From Sphagnum compactum (Eukaryota > Bryophyta > Sphagnopsida > Sphagnales): DNA of 64,000 nucleotides. Shown one piece after another: positions 62,346 to 64,000 of this stretch. The notes beneath the pieces were generated by a model. That model searched no databases. It saw only the letters and a program-made list of their open reading frames with translations, and was not told the origin of the DNA. How positions within the stretch are numbered: the stretch's first letter is position 1; the number at the start of each line of letters is the position of its first letter. The stretch lies in NCBI GenBank assembly GCA_965153455.1, contig OZ234503.1:6292157-6356156 (forward strand), given 5' to 3'. A program made the position numbers and the translations under genes.

Positions 62346-62559
62346 AGGGTTCATCATCTCTCCTGATTTTGTTTGAACCTGCCATAAAGGGCAGAGCCAA
62401 CATGCGATGAGCTGCTTGTTCATGCAGATTTGAATTGTGAGGTGAGATTAACTTCTGCAGCTGATTTCAAAATCTGATTGTAGACTCAACTGTTACGGAT
62501 GGATATGTAGACATTCCAGTTGAAGACCTGCTCAAAGATCTCAAATCCCGTTGGACATG

Positions 62560-63245
62560 CTTATATAATCGCAAGCTAAAATGATAGGAAGCTCACCCTT
62601 ACAAGGTTCTTCCAGCTTGAATAAGGATATTATTGACTTTTCTTATTCTCTTATTAGCTATATCCAAGGTGTAGTCCAAAGACCAATAACAAATTGTTTC
62701 AAGAACACACTATTCTTTTGTTCCCAATATTAGTTAGTTTAAAACTATAGAACAATTTCTTTTCATGTCCAAATTTGTAGTGAGGAAGCGAATTATCATT
62801 GTGATCAGGGTTGTTTTCTTTTTTTTTAATTGATATCAAAAATTTGGCAAAGCTTTCCAACAAAATAGCAAAATTAATTGAATTTTCACTAGAAAAACAA
62901 AAAATTAAAACATTTTCCCAATTTATGTTGAAAAAACAACTAGGTTGGAAAAAATAACACTGATGTGCTTATGATATGGTAATTAATTAAGTCTATAGTT
63001 CCATTTTATGCACTCATTCAAAGGCACCAGTAACTCTACTAATCGGCAAATAGATTGCCCAGAAGACTTGGTCTACTCTACTAATCAGCAAAGAGATTGA
63101 GAGGAAGAAACATGGTCAGAGATTGCCAGGAAGAACTGGGCAAGACCATGACATGACCTAAATGATAAAATGTTGGGTATACCACTCCCTTTCCTCTGAA
63201 GCAAAGAGATTGGTCAGTAGTCTTTCAACATGATACTCAGTGTTA
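62560..63245. repeat. Direct duplication, right copy with insertion
   Basis: Collinear with 61890-62345 but longer. About 62807-62968 is an AT-rich segment absent from the left copy. Around 63033-63120 the ACTCTACTAATC(A/G)GCAAA and AGAGATTG motifs are repeated locally, adding another 80 bp. Confidence 0.75.
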
Positions 63246-64000
63246 GTGTTCTCTCAGGGAGTATCATTTTTCTAGTCAGTGGCTGTAAACAGAGACAATT
63301 TTTTGCACATGTAGGTAGTTCTGAATTTTTTTACTGTAGCAAATTTTTGGTAGGCTAGATGTTAACTGGCTATATACAATGTTCTTAATTCAATGAAACT
63401 TAGTGACAAAGACATTATTTTACTAGTAGGAGGGGATATTTACAGTACAATTTTCAACCACATGGCTATGCAACAAATATGCTCAGTAGTTCCTAGTAAT
63501 GGAACTTGCAATCAGATTGAAATTGGTGAAGGTTTTTTTCTCAGACATGGCCCTGCTGCAAAGTTCTTGTACAAACAATTACTAGACATAAAGAAGGAAA
63601 AAGACACACCCAAAATAGCAAAAAAACATAATATACTAGATAATGATATTGGAAAGGACAAGGATGATGTAATAGTGTAAAGAATTGATTTAGATTAAAA
63701 TCTCATTGCAACATCTATTGATAAACAACAATTAATGCCACATGAAAAAGTAAAAACAAGTGTAAGTCAAAGTAAAGCATGCTCAGTAGTCATGCTTTAT
63801 AGCATGCAATGGTCAATGTGCAGCATACATGCGTGTTGTCTATTGCCATCTTCTAGTCCCTGCCACCAGCTCCACCCCTTACAATCCCATCAGTGCCTAG
63901 AGTTTTAAAGCAATTGAGAATGAAGCTGTGTGCATGGGTCAAAAAGCAAAATGACAAATGGAAGATCAGTGTCCAAATTGACAGAATTAAATTGTAAATG
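63246..64000 (+). other. Right end, only an unassigned 95-codon frame
   Basis: An ATG-initiated plus frame at 63393-63680 is 95 codons long, Lys/Asp-rich at its end (KIAKKHNILDNDIGKDKDD). I recognise no domain, and there is no clear promoter or splice context, so it may be chance or a decayed transposon fragment. Nothing else is seen up to the window edge. Confidence 0.3.

Overview
The window is nuclear DNA of a land plant. The evidence is spliced protein genes with GT-AG introns, plant-type proteins (sucrose transporter, SDH7, mitochondrial ABC transporter, uL23 with a telo-box promoter) and long AT-rich, transposon-littered intergenic DNA. The degenerate kinase near the right end resembles a kinase type I associate with bryophytes, lycophytes and ferns, so a non-seed plant is my best guess, but I cannot name the lineage.

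Layout: 1-4 kb is AT-rich with a decayed hAT-type transposase. 4.9-5.7 kb is a small Cys-rich membrane-protein gene behind a cluster of ABRE/G-box motifs and a TATA box. 6.4-8.1 kb (minus) is an intact, intronless sucrose transporter. 11.0-12.9 kb (minus) is a three-exon gene for SDH7, a plant subunit of mitochondrial complex II. 13-26 kb is repeat-rich: a tRNA-like SINE, two diverged copies of one dispersed repeat (one with a foldback nested in it), a foldback MITE and homopolymer tracts. 26.5-27.7 kb (minus) is a complete four-exon calmodulin. 28-34 kb is gene-free, with a near-perfect 47-bp-arm hairpin. 34.1-40.1 kb is a Ty1/copia element (minus) with LTRs, PBS, PPT and a 5-bp target duplication, but broken genes. 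40.5-41.9 kb is a four-exon cytochrome c oxidase subunit 6a gene. 42-47 kb holds repeats. 47.4-55.9 kb is a 22-exon mitochondrial ABC half-transporter of the ATM/ABCB25 type. 57.5-58.6 kb is ribosomal protein uL23 (RPL23A). 60.8-61.8 kb is a frameshifted kinase pseudogene. 61.9-63.2 kb is a diverged direct duplication.

Three of the genes (SDH7, COX6a, ATM) encode mitochondrial proteins. They act in complex II, complex IV and inner-membrane sulfur/glutathione export for Fe-S cluster assembly. Distances and mixed strands give no sign of an operon-like unit, so I treat this as chance. I found no convincing unknown multi-gene system. The most useful oddities are a one-base reading-frame conflict around a 16-nt micro-exon in the ATM gene, the stress-type promoter on the small unknown membrane protein, the non-TG/CA LTR ends of the copia element and several foldback elements. 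Exon borders were set by hand from splice sites plus reading-frame and family conservation; nothing was checked against transcripts or databases.
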